This document shows positions 1 to 6,405 of a stretch of DNA of 8,192 nucleotides, piece after piece. The DNA is taken from the NCBI GenBank assembly GCA_964563545.1, contig CAZLXB010000048.1, positions 1 to 8,192 on the forward strand. The letters are read 5' to 3'. Below the pieces are notes generated by a model. It made no database searches. It was given only the letters and a program-made list of their open reading frames with translations, and had not been told where the DNA came from. The stretch comes from Casp-actino8 sp964563545. GTDB taxonomy: Bacteria > Actinomycetota > Acidimicrobiia > Acidimicrobiales > Ilumatobacteraceae. A program made the translations under genes and the position numbers. Position 1 is the stretch's first letter; every line of letters begins with the position of its first letter.

Positions 1-2
1 GG

Positions 3-650
3 GTTCGACTTCTGACTCACGTCTACGTGCTGCCGTACCGACACCCACGCGTGGCTGCCAAGCAGTTCGCAACCCTCGACCACTTGAGTGGTGGGCGGGC
101 GCTCATCGGCATCGGTGCCGGGCACGTGGAAGCGGAGTTCCAACATCTCGGGGTCGACTTCCACGGTCGCGGTTCGGCCCTCGAGTCAGGTATTCCCGAA
201 CTCGCCGCTGCCCTCGAGAACGAATTCGTCGACGGATTCGGGGCTCGGCCGCGTCCCGTGCAATCGCCACGCCCGCCCATCTGGATCGCCGGTTCGAGTC
301 CGGTGGCCATCAAACGTGCGGCGCGGTTGGCCGACGGTTGGCTACCGCAGGGTCCGTCTAATACCGAGATGGTCGAGTTGGTGACATCCGAGCGCGCCAA
401 ACACGGTCGCACGGGTGACTTCATGATCGGACACATCACGCCGTTCATGTATGTCGGGTCGCCCTCGTGGGATGTGGGGGAGGCCACGCTCGCCGGCTCG
501 GCGCAGTCGATCGCCGAACGGGTTCTCGCCGGCACCGCGCCCGGTGTGAATCAACTCCAAGTTCGATTCAAGGCGCGCAGTTGCGAAGAACTCTGCGACC
601 AATTGGCGGCCTTCGCGACCGAAGTCGCCCCACTCGTGACCGCGCTCTGA
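3..650 (+). CDS. LLM class F420-dependent oxidoreductase, C-terminal part (5' end outside window)
   Basis: Partial gene; 215 codons precede the TGA at 648-650, and the frame is open to the left edge. Codons 3-26, before the first possible internal GTG, already read as conserved family sequence (RLLTHVYVLPYRHP), so the true start lies upstream, probably 60-80 residues away. The core AAKQFATLDHLSGGR followed by a GIGAGH segment is typical of luciferase-like (TIM-barrel) monooxygenase-fold enzymes that bind coenzyme F420. The C-terminal pattern with GVNQLQVRFKARS and ELCDQLAAF matches the TIGR03619-type (Rv2161c-like) subgroup as I remember it. Such soluble cytoplasmic enzymes transfer hydride between F420 and an organic substrate; the substrate cannot be told from sequence. 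It is followed after 11 nt by the DUF7064/7065-like gene, so the two are probably co-transcribed. The family call is secure; the subgroup is likely. Confidence 0.88.
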   Translation, partial: VRLLTHVYVLPYRHPRVAAKQFATLDHLSGGRALIGIGAGHVEAEFQHLGVDFHGRGSALESGIPELAAALENEFVDGFGARPRPVQSPRPPIWIAGSSPVAIKRAARLADGWLPQGPSNTEMVELVTSERAKHGRTGDFMIGHITPFMYVGSPSWDVGEATLAGSAQSIAERVLAGTAPGVNQLQVRFKARSCEELCDQLAAFATEVAPLVTAL

Positions 651-652
651 CC

Positions 653-658
653 GGAGGA
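653..658 (+). promoter_or_regulatory. Ribosome binding site fixing the start at 662
   Basis: GGAGGA lies in the 11-nt gap between the stop of the LLM gene and the ATG at 662. The spacing is short (3-4 nt). This site argues against the longer open frame that reaches back to 467 inside the LLM gene; those extra 65 residues are arginine-rich out-of-frame translation of that gene. Confidence 0.7.
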
Positions 659-661
659 ACG

Positions 662-1780
662 ATGCTCAGCAATCTCGACGATTTCCCGATCCATCAGACC
701 TCGGAGCCGATGCGTCACGCGGCGATCAGCGACCGCAATTTCTACGACCGTTACTACTTCAACGGCTTCGACAAGTCAGGCACCACGATGTTCGTGGCCG
801 GACTCGGTGTGTATCCGAATCTCGGCGTCATCGATGCCTACCTGCTCGTGTTTCACGAAGGTCAGCACCGCGTCGTACGCGCATCGGGTGCGCTCGATGC
901 CGCCGATCGTCTGCATCCCAGTGTCGGGCCGCTCTCCATCGAGGTCCTCGAACCGCTCCGACGGCTGCGAGTTCGCTGTGCCGACAACGATTGGGGCATC
1001 TCGATCGATGCCGAATGGACCGGCGCCATGCCAGCCTTCGAAGAACCCCGCCACTACATCCGCGAGAACGGCCGGGTGATCTTCGATACGTGTCGTCTCG
1101 CCCAGACCGGCGGCTGGTCGGGTGTGCTGAAAGCCGGTGGCAAGACGTTCGAGTTGTCACCCGACGAGTGGTGGGGAACCCGCGACCGATCGTGGGGTGT
1201 GCGACCGGTGGGCGAGAGCGAGCCGGCGGGCATCCGTGCATCCAACCCGTTCAGCTGGTTCTGGATCTACACACCCATTCGGTTCGACGACCACTCGCTC
1301 ATGGTCATCATGCAGGAGAACCCCGATGGCAGCCGAGTGATGGAAGAGGCGACGCGAATCTGGCCCGACGGCCGGATCGAGCATCTCGGTCGTCCTCATC
1401 ACGAATTGCACTACCGACCGGGTTCGCGTTTCTCCACCGGCGCCGACATCAGAGTCGTGGCCGACGACGGCTACGAGTTCCGTCTCGACGTGGAGCCGCT
1501 ACTTCCGGTGCACATCGGAATCGGTACCGGTTACGGCTACGACGCCGACTGGCGTCATGGCATGTGGCAAGGGCCGCTCGTCGTGCAGAACTTCGAACTC
1601 GACACCACGACCCCCGAAGGTGCCATGCGTCTCTTCGGCATCGTCGACAACTCGGCCCGCTTCTCGTACACCGATCGTGACGGGCACCGGCACGTCGGCT
1701 ACGGCCTCTACGAGAACATGGCGATCGGACCCCATCACAAGTACGGGTTCAAGGACATGCTCGACGGATACGGAGGCTGA
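662..1780 (+). CDS. Uncharacterised protein, DUF7064/DUF7065-like (AttH/CrtC-like beta-sandwich group)
   Basis: 372 aa, starting at the ATG behind GGAGGA. I do not recognise a characterised enzyme. The sequence is rich in aromatic and beta-forming residues and has no signal peptide or membrane segment. Its best landmark is GTRDRSWGVRP at residues 172-182, preceded by a WW pair at 170-171. An RD(H/R)SWG motif of this kind is typical of the DUF7064/DUF7065 proteins, and related motifs occur in the lipocalin-like AttH, hydroxyneurosporene synthase (CrtC) and Svf1 group. The second half (residues about 195-372) holds another set of predicted strands, including FSWFWIYTPIRFDD and YGYDADWRHGMWQGP, consistent with two stacked barrel-like domains. 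That fold suits binding of a hydrophobic lipid, terpenoid or steroid ligand, which fits a fatty-acyl/steroid catabolic neighbourhood, but the role is inference. Its last codons carry the ribosome site of the ligase gene, which begins 1 nt after its stop. Confidence 0.8.
   Translation: MLSNLDDFPIHQTSEPMRHAAISDRNFYDRYYFNGFDKSGTTMFVAGLGVYPNLGVIDAYLLVFHEGQHRVVRASGALDAADRLHPSVGPLSIEVLEPLRRLRVRCADNDWGISIDAEWTGAMPAFEEPRHYIRENGRVIFDTCRLAQTGGWSGVLKAGGKTFELSPDEWWGTRDRSWGVRPVGESEPAGIRASNPFSWFWIYTPIRFDDHSLMVIMQENPDGSRVMEEATRIWPDGRIEHLGRPHHELHYRPGSRFSTGADIRVVADDGYEFRLDVEPLLPVHIGIGTGYGYDADWRHGMWQGPLVVQNFELDTTTPEGAMRLFGIVDNSARFSYTDRDGHRHVGYGLYENMAIGPHHKYGFKDMLDGYGG
1772..1776 (+). promoter_or_regulatory. 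Ribosome binding site inside the upstream gene, fixing the GTG start at 1782
   Basis: GGAGG lies within the last codons of the preceding gene, 5 nt before the GTG at 1782. It selects this GTG over the longer in-frame extension reaching back to 1557, which is a shadow of the preceding gene. Termination and re-initiation are 1 nt apart, so translation of the two genes is probably coupled. Confidence 0.75.
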
Positions 1781-1781
1781 C

Positions 1782-3368
1782 GTGGCCCACAAGACTCACC
1801 CTCGAGCGATCCAGTTGGCCGACGTTCTCGAGGTCATTGCCGACGCGATCCCCGACGAGTTGGGCCTCATCACCAACGAGGTCGCCTACACGTATTCACA
1901 ACTCGATGAGCGCGCCACGCGTCTTGCGAATCATCTGAAGTCTCTTGGTATCCGACGTGGTGAGCACGTGGGTATCCATGCACAGAACTGCCACGAGTGG
2001 GTCGAGTCGTTCTACGCGTGCTGCAAGATCGGTGCCGTTCCGGTGAACGTCAACTACCGCTACGTCGAGGCCGAACTGCGGTATCTCTACGACAACGCCG
2101 ATTGCGTGGCGGTGATCGTGGCCCCCGAATACGTGTCGGCCGTGAACGACGTGCGTGATGCCCTGCCCGCACTTCGACACCTCGTGGTGATGGGCGACGA
2201 GTACGAAGCCGCGCTCGCAGCTGCGTCGTCCGATCGGGATTTTCCGGGTCGTTCCGGCGACGACGTGTACATCCTCTACACCGGTGGAACCACGGGCATG
2301 CCCAAGGGAGTGATGTGGCGGCACGAGAACGTGATCCTCGGCGCCATGAACTCGGCGCGCGCGAATCGTCCGATCGAACGTGTGGAGCAGCTCGGTGAAG
2401 AGGCCGCGGCCGCTCCCTTCCGCGCCCGCCTCATGTCGATCGGTCCGATGATGCACGGTGGTGGTCAGTGGATCATGGGCAACGCGATCACATCGGGTGG
2501 CGCCTTCGTGCTCTACACCAAGAAGCGTTTCGATCCGCTCGATGTATGGCAACTGGTTGCCGACGCCAAGGTCAACTCGGTGTCGACGATCGGTGATGCG
2601 ATGGCCCGCCCGATGGCCGAGTCGCTGCTCGTCGAGCCACGGCCACATTTCGATCTGTCGATGCTCTTCGCCATCGGCAACGGTGGTGCGCCGTTGTCTT
2701 CGGGGGTGCGCGAGCAGATCCGGGCTGCACTTCCCAACGTGGCGATCCTCGACAGTTTCGGAGCCTCCGAGACCGGTGCCGCCGGCGCCCGACCCGACGA
2801 TGGGACATCCATGTCGTCCCCGCGATTCGTCACCGGCCCCGACACGACCGTGCTCGACGAGAACGGACGCCAGTGCGCAGTCGGCGAGGTCGGCAAGTTG
2901 GCACGCAGCGGCAACATCCCGATCGGCTACTACAAGGATCCCGAGAAGACGGCAGCCACCTTTCCGACGTACGACGGGCAGCGTTGGGTCATCCCGGGCG
3001 ACTTCGCGTGCATCGAAGCCGATGGCTCGATCTCCTTGCTCGGCCGTGGTTCGGTGTGCATCAACTCGGGTGGCGAGAAGATCTATCCCGAGGAAGTCGA
3101 GGCCGCGCTCAAGCAGCATCCATCGGTGTTCGACGCCGTCGTGGTGGGTACTCCGAACGCCCGTTGGGGTGAGCAGGTCACGGCACTCGTGCAGTTGCGG
3201 CCGGGCACCTCGGCGTCTCTCGACGATTTGGTTGCCCACTCACGTACGTTGGTGGCCGATTACAAGACACCCAAAGTCGTGTTCGAGGTACCCGAAGTCG
3301 TCCGCACCCCAGTGGGCAAGGCCGACTACAAGTGGGCGAAGGAAGAAGCTCTTCGCCGCCTCGGCTAG
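1782..3368 (+). CDS. Acyl-CoA synthetase (AMP-forming), FadD19-like
   Basis: 528 aa with a GTG start. It activates a carboxylic acid through an acyl-adenylate to the CoA thioester, in the cytoplasm. All core ANL-superfamily motifs are visible: phosphate-binding loop YTGGTTGMPKG at residues 166-176, the DSFGASETG adenine-site motif at 324-332, the ribose-binding Asp in PGD at 405-407, the hinge/A8 segment GRGSVCINSGGEKIYP at 421-436, and the C-terminal catalytic Lys in PVGKADYKW (Lys513). The wording around these motifs (NVNYRYVEAELRYL, GVMWRHE, SVCINSGGEK, KADYKWAKEEA) closely recalls M. tuberculosis FadD19, the ligase for C24-branched sterol side chains (548 aa), more than generic long-chain FadD proteins. 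A steroid or branched alicyclic acid is therefore a fair guess, but substrate pocket residues cannot be judged here. It is last in its operon, and its TAG overlaps the converging stop of the DUF2889 gene. Confidence 0.93.
   Translation: MAHKTHPRAIQLADVLEVIADAIPDELGLITNEVAYTYSQLDERATRLANHLKSLGIRRGEHVGIHAQNCHEWVESFYACCKIGAVPVNVNYRYVEAELRYLYDNADCVAVIVAPEYVSAVNDVRDALPALRHLVVMGDEYEAALAAASSDRDFPGRSGDDVYILYTGGTTGMPKGVMWRHENVILGAMNSARANRPIERVEQLGEEAAAAPFRARLMSIGPMMHGGGQWIMGNAITSGGAFVLYTKKRFDPLDVWQLVADAKVNSVSTIGDAMARPMAESLLVEPRPHFDLSMLFAIGNGGAPLSSGVREQIRAALPNVAILDSFGASETGAAGARPDDGTSMSSPRFVTGPDTTVLDENGRQCAVGEVGKLARSGNIPIGYYKDPEKTAATFPTYDGQRWVIPGDFACIEADGSISLLGRGSVCINSGGEKIYPEEVEAALKQHPSVFDAVVVGTPNARWGEQVTALVQLRPGTSASLDDLVAHSRTLVADYKTPKVVFEVPEVVRTPVGKADYKWAKEEALRRLG
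3365..3368. other. Shared CTAG at the meeting point of two convergent genes
   Basis: The self-complementary CTAG holds both stop codons: TAG at 3366-3368 on the plus strand ends the acyl-CoA synthetase gene, and TAG read from 3367 to 3365 on the minus strand ends the DUF2889 gene. The coding regions overlap by 4 bp tail to tail, so there is no intergenic room for a dedicated terminator. Any transcription stop must lie inside one of the two genes or transcripts must overlap. Confidence 0.9.
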
Positions 3369-4048
3369 CCCCGGATCTTTTCCCAGTCGTCGAGTGAGCG
3401 TCCGAGTTTGCCGAGTCGCTTGGTGACCGACAGCGGGGCTCCAATGTCGCCGCCCGACCTGATCACCCGAACGTGTTCACCTTCTTCGTCCCAGATGTGG
3501 CAGGTGTTGAGGTTCGACTTGAAGGCCATTTCACGGGCCATGTCGCGTTGTTCGGGGGTCATGTCGTCGCGCGTGGCACCGCTCGCTGCGAGCTCTTTCA
3601 ACTTGATCACGCGCATGCTCCAGCCACACTGAATGGCCACCGGACCCATCGCCTGAAGAAGCGCGGTCGTGTGTGTGCAACCGCGCGGGCCGCCGAAGAG
3701 TTCGCGAACCTTGTGCGTGAAGCCGCGGGCGATCGACAACCCGACGAGTTGCTTGTACCGCGGCGCGATGCCGGGGCACTCGTGATGAGGGAATTCCTTG
3801 AGCTCGGTGTTGGCATCGAGGATTTCCATCATCGGATACGACACCCGTAGTTCGATCACCATGTGGTGAATGGTGAGCGGCTCGGGATCGTCGTTCACAT
3901 AGAGACCGGGAGCCTTGTCGTCGCGCACCGCCCCCCGGATCAGGATCTCGTTGTCGCTCACCTTGTAGGCGCGTACCTCGTAGTTGCGGGTGTGGATGAG
4001 GGGCAGATCGGGGTCAGCCGGAAGAATCGGATTCGGGTTGTTCGACAT
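3365..4048 (-). CDS. DUF2889 domain-containing protein
   Basis: 227 aa, close to the usual size of DUF2889 proteins; the domain fills nearly the whole chain. Recognisable elements are LIHTRNYEVRAY at residues 17-28, IRGAVRDDKAPGLY at 37-50, and DPEPLTIHHMVIELRV at 54-69. Then come HHECPGIAPRYKQLVGLSI at 88-106, GGPRGCTHTTALLQAMGP at 119-136, and NTCHIW at 181-186. The recurring Cys/His positions (His89, Cys91, Cys124, His126, Cys183, His184) could form a metal or catalytic site, but no function is established for this family as far as I know. No signal peptide or membrane helix is seen. It is third in the minus-strand operon, 10 nt after the FadE27-like gene, with no clear Shine-Dalgarno of its own, so re-initiation after the upstream stop is likely. 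Co-occurrence with acyl-CoA ligase and dehydrogenase genes suggests a supporting role in CoA-ester catabolism (inference). Confidence 0.85.
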   Translation of the reverse strand: MSNNPNPILPADPDLPLIHTRNYEVRAYKVSDNEILIRGAVRDDKAPGLYVNDDPEPLTIHHMVIELRVSYPMMEILDANTELKEFPHHECPGIAPRYKQLVGLSIARGFTHKVRELFGGPRGCTHTTALLQAMGPVAIQCGWSMRVIKLKELAASGATRDDMTPEQRDMAREMAFKSNLNTCHIWDEEGEHVRVIRSGGDIGAPLSVTKRLGKLGRSLDDWEKIRG

Positions 4049-4058
4049 GTCGCGTGAC

Positions 4059-5108
4059 TCAGGAGTTCACGAGTAGTCGACCCAGACGAGCCAGGCTCGG
4101 TTGGGTGGAACCGAGTTGCAGTTCCAGCTGCTTGTGGAGCAGGAAGAAACGGTGCAACGGATAGTCGCGATCGACTCCCACACCGCCGTGCAGGTGGTGT
4201 GATGCGTGCATCACACGCCAGCCACCTTCGGCGGCCCAGAACTTGGCCGCCATCACGGCCTCATCGGCTGATTGCGCCGTGGCCAAGCGGTAGATCGCCT
4301 GCCAGGCGGTGAGACGCACCGCTTCGGTGTCGATGTAGGCGTCGCCAGCGCGCTGGCTCACCGCCTGGAACGTGGCGATGGCCTTGTCGAACTGATGGCG
4401 TGACTTGGTGTACTCGGCGGTCAGGCGCAAGGCCGCATCGCAGGCACCGGCCACCATCACACACGCGCCCGCCGCGCCGCGGTTGACGAGATCGACCACG
4501 GCCGATGGTCCACCCACGCAGGCAGCCTTGGCGCCGGAGAATTCGACAAGAGCATCGGGGACGCCACTCGTCGTGTCCTGGCGGACGACTTTGACCTGAG
4601 GATCGTCGGCCTCGACGACGTACACGCCGTCGGCTGCCGTGACGACGAAGCGCCGGGCCAGAAGTCCGTGGGGCACGCACACCTTGGTTCCGGTGATGCG
4701 ACCATCGGCCACCACCGTGGCCGGCGCATAGGCATCACCCACCGGTTCGTGGATCGCCGCGGTGACGATGACATCACCCGACGCGACACCTTCGAGGAGT
4801 TCGGGTTTGCCCACGAGTGCCGGCGCGGCCAGTGCCATCACTGCGAAGGCCGGAACCGGAGCCGCGACGCGCCCGATTTCTTCGAGCACGATGGCGACTT
4901 CGGTGATGCCGAGCCCCGCGCCACCCACCGACTCAGGCAGACCGATGCCGACGAGACCGGCATCGGCGAGGGTCTTCCACAAGGCGAGGTCGGTGGCCGA
5001 CTCGGTGGCCATGATCGACTTCACGTGCTCAGGAGTGCACACGTCGGCGAGGATCTGCTTGGCGAGTCCGCGCAGTTCGTTCTGATCGGAGGAGAAGGAG
5101 AAGTCCAT
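4059..5108 (-). CDS. Acyl-CoA dehydrogenase, FadE27 (ChsE5)-like partner subunit
   Basis: 349 aa, starting at the ATG whose A overlaps the stop of the FadE26-like gene; a GAGGG (5119-5123, minus strand) lies 10 nt upstream. The open frame extends 115 codons further, but that part is a shadow of the upstream gene. Acyl-CoA dehydrogenase landmarks include GLVGIGLPESVGGAGLG at residues 51-67, the FAD/dimer helix YTKSRHQFDKAIATFQAVSQR at 233-253, and LHGGVGVDRDYPLHRFF at 306-322. The middle beta domain is degenerate: it lacks the SEPGAGTD flavin motif, and the C-terminus lacks a GTNE/GTSE motif. This is what is expected of the non-catalytic beta-like subunit of the actinobacterial alpha2beta2 dehydrogenases such as ChsE4-ChsE5. 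It probably contributes to the FAD site of its partner. Similar partner subunits occur in other FadE pairs, so the FadE27 label means resemblance, not proven orthology. Confidence 0.88.
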   Translation of the reverse strand: MDFSFSSDQNELRGLAKQILADVCTPEHVKSIMATESATDLALWKTLADAGLVGIGLPESVGGAGLGITEVAIVLEEIGRVAAPVPAFAVMALAAPALVGKPELLEGVASGDVIVTAAIHEPVGDAYAPATVVADGRITGTKVCVPHGLLARRFVVTAADGVYVVEADDPQVKVVRQDTTSGVPDALVEFSGAKAACVGGPSAVVDLVNRGAAGACVMVAGACDAALRLTAEYTKSRHQFDKAIATFQAVSQRAGDAYIDTEAVRLTAWQAIYRLATAQSADEAVMAAKFWAAEGGWRVMHASHHLHGGVGVDRDYPLHRFFLLHKQLELQLGSTQPSLARLGRLLVNS

Positions 5109-5110
5109 CA
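5106..5110 (-). promoter_or_regulatory. TGATG translational coupling between the two dehydrogenase subunits
   Basis: On the minus strand the stop TGA (5110-5108) of the first subunit and the start ATG (5108-5106) of the second share one A. Such an overlap lets the terminating ribosome re-initiate, which would keep two subunits of one heteromeric enzyme in matched amounts. Confidence 0.8.
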
Positions 5111-6283
5111 GCGGGCCGCCCTCGGGAATCCGAGTGAGAACATGGTGATCAGGTCGCGCTGCATCTCGTTCGTTCCGCCACCGAAGGTGAGGATCAACAT
5201 GCCGCGATACAGGTTCTCGAGACGCGCGCGCAGGATGGCACCGGGTGTACCGCTCTTCAGGTATCCGGGCGGGCCGAGGACCTCGAACAGGAGCCGGAAC
5301 GCTTCGAGATAGAACTCGGTGCCGTAGACCTTGATCGACGAGCAGTGGCCGACATCGAGAACACCCTTGGTGGCCTCCCACGCCGACTGCCAGTTCATGA
5401 GACGGAGCACGTCGAGTTTGGCGTGCACGCGCGCGAGGTTCAGTTGCACCCACTCCTGATCGGCGATGCGCCGGCCATCGGGGAGTTTGGTCGACTTGGC
5501 CCAGTCGAGCGTGTCGGCGAGCGCGCGCTCGACCACGCCGGTCGAGCAGAGGGTCACGCGCTCGTGGTTGAGCTGATTGGTGATGAGCGTCCAGCCCTTG
5601 TTCTCTCCACCCACGCAGTTGGCCACCGGCACGCGCACGTCGTCGAGGAACATCGCGTTGATGTCGTGCTCACCGATGAGGTTGAGGCGCTGCAAGGTGA
5701 TGCCCGGTGTGTTCATGGGCATGATCAGGATGCTGATGCCCTTGTGCTTGGCGGCATCGGCATCGGTGCGCACCGCGAGCCAGCAGTAGTCGGCGTCGCT
5801 CGACAGCGAGGTCCACATCTTCTGGCCGTTCACCACGTACACGTCGCCGTCGCGCACGGCGCGGGTCTGGAGCGACGCGAGGTCGGTGCCAGCGCCGGGT
5901 TCGGAGTAGCCGATGCAGAAGTGCACGTCGCCGGCGAGGATCTTGGGCAGGAAGAACGCCTTCTGGTCGTCGGTCCCGAAATTCATGATCGTCGGACCCA
6001 CGGTGTTGATGCTGAGCATCGGCACCGGGGCGCCGGCCCGCATGGACTCGTCGAAGAAGATGAATTGCTCGATGGCACTACGACCTTGACCGCCGTACTC
6101 CTTGGGCCAGCCCACACCGGCCCAGCCGTCGGCGCACATTTGCTTCCAGACCCGGCGCGGCGCTTTGCCGATGCCGTGGCTGGTGTTGAGCTCGGCGACC
6201 GTGGCCTGGTCGAGCAACTTGTCGTAATAACTCCGCAGTTCGGCGCGCATCGCCTCCTGCTCGGGTGTGTAACCGATTTCCAT
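5108..6283 (-). CDS. Acyl-CoA dehydrogenase, FadE26 (ChsE4)-like catalytic subunit
   Basis: 391 aa, starting MEIGYTPEQEAMRAELRSYY, which matches the N-terminus of FadE26-type proteins (about 400 aa). It removes two hydrogens from C-alpha and C-beta of an acyl-CoA, passing electrons to FAD. Visible elements are GWPKEYGGQGRSA at residues 58-70, the flavin motif IGYSEPGAGTDL at 124-135, NGQKMWTSL at 152-160, NQLNHERV at 236-243, EWVQLNLARVHAK at 277-289, and FGGGTNEMQRD at 367-377. The residue matching the catalytic Glu of MCAD-type enzymes, just before GTNE, is Gly. Glu241 in NHER aligns, as I recall the sequence, with Glu247, reported as the catalytic base of ChsE4. It should therefore be the active half of an alpha2beta2 enzyme with the next gene. 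A substrate with a bulky ring system is likely for this class, but not shown. It is first in the minus-strand operon; a GGGGGA 5 nt upstream of the ATG may be its ribosome site. Confidence 0.92.
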   Translation of the reverse strand: MEIGYTPEQEAMRAELRSYYDKLLDQATVAELNTSHGIGKAPRRVWKQMCADGWAGVGWPKEYGGQGRSAIEQFIFFDESMRAGAPVPMLSINTVGPTIMNFGTDDQKAFFLPKILAGDVHFCIGYSEPGAGTDLASLQTRAVRDGDVYVVNGQKMWTSLSSDADYCWLAVRTDADAAKHKGISILIMPMNTPGITLQRLNLIGEHDINAMFLDDVRVPVANCVGGENKGWTLITNQLNHERVTLCSTGVVERALADTLDWAKSTKLPDGRRIADQEWVQLNLARVHAKLDVLRLMNWQSAWEATKGVLDVGHCSSIKVYGTEFYLEAFRLLFEVLGPPGYLKSGTPGAILRARLENLYRGMLILTFGGGTNEMQRDLITMFSLGFPRAAR

Positions 6284-6401
6284 GTATTTCCCCCGGGCGG
6301 ACGTGTCCTTCGGTTCTATCAGACCTCGTCCCTTCCGAGCCGAGGCGGGTGAGAGGGCCGACGATGGTCACAACTACTCTCGACGGCGGACGGGAGGCGC
6401 G
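6284..6401. promoter_or_regulatory. Divergent promoter/control region between the FadE operon and the LLM-cyclase operon
   Basis: At 118 bp this is the only true intergenic space in the window, and it lies between two outward-reading operons, so it must hold at least one promoter and probably two. I find no AACnnGTT core of the KstR type that controls mycobacterial sterol genes. A TACTCT at 6375-6380 fits the loose actinobacterial -10 pattern TAnnnT on the plus strand but has no convincing -35. An inverted repeat CCTCG (6324-6328) / CGAGG (6341-6345) with a 12-nt spacer is a weak operator candidate. The individual sites are uncertain; the regional role is likely. Confidence 0.6.
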
Positions 6402-6405
6402 GTGA
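6364..6405 (+). CDS. Possible 13-residue leader peptide overlapping the LLM start
   Basis: ATG at 6364 opens a short frame encoding MVTTTLDGGREAR. Its TGA (6403-6405) overlaps the GTG start at 6402 as GTGA, a classic coupling arrangement. A GAGAGGG at 6351-6357 could serve as a weak ribosome site with 6-nt spacing. It may be chance: the frame is short, there is no attenuator hairpin or run of one amino acid, and the LLM gene has its own GGGAGG. It would also be excluded if TACTCT at 6375-6380 is the promoter -10. Confidence 0.2.
   Translation: MVTTTLDGGREAR
6392..6397 (+). promoter_or_regulatory. Ribosome binding site fixing the GTG start at 6402
   Basis: GGGAGG lies 4 nt before the GTG at 6402. 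It supports this start over the in-frame ATG at 6282, which would add 40 residues of non-conserved sequence across the divergent promoter region. The resulting 346 aa agrees with the length of the Rv3520c family. Confidence 0.75.

Noticed and set aside
27..650. Complete short LLM gene starting at GTG 27
   Set aside because: Conserved LLM residues (LLTHVYV) continue upstream of 27 to the window edge and the remaining protein would lack the N-terminal barrel strands, so this is a gene cut by the window and not a complete gene or a pseudogene.
467..661. Longer N-terminus for the DUF7064/7065-like protein
   Set aside because: The extra 65 residues are arginine-rich out-of-frame translation of the LLM gene, and GGAGGA supports the ATG at 662.
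1896..3239. 447-codon open frame on the minus strand across the acyl-CoA synthetase gene
   Set aside because: It lies wholly antisense to a gene with every ANL motif intact. Its translation is His/Arg/Gly/Val-rich without any domain, as expected from GC-rich codon bias.
3369..3420. Possible intrinsic terminator after the acyl-CoA synthetase gene
   Set aside because: The sequence is coding for the DUF2889 C-terminus, and I see no GC-rich hairpin followed by a T run.
5109..5453. Longer N-terminus for the FadE27-like subunit
   Set aside because: This stretch overlaps the C-terminus of the FadE26-like gene in another frame and has no dehydrogenase similarity; MDFSFSSDQNELRG at 5108 is the normal family start.
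5345..6352. 335-codon open frame on the plus strand across the FadE26-like gene
   Set aside because: Antisense shadow of a clearly conserved dehydrogenase; composition (His, Val, Gly, Glu, Ala repeats) is typical of reverse-strand reading of GC-rich coding DNA.
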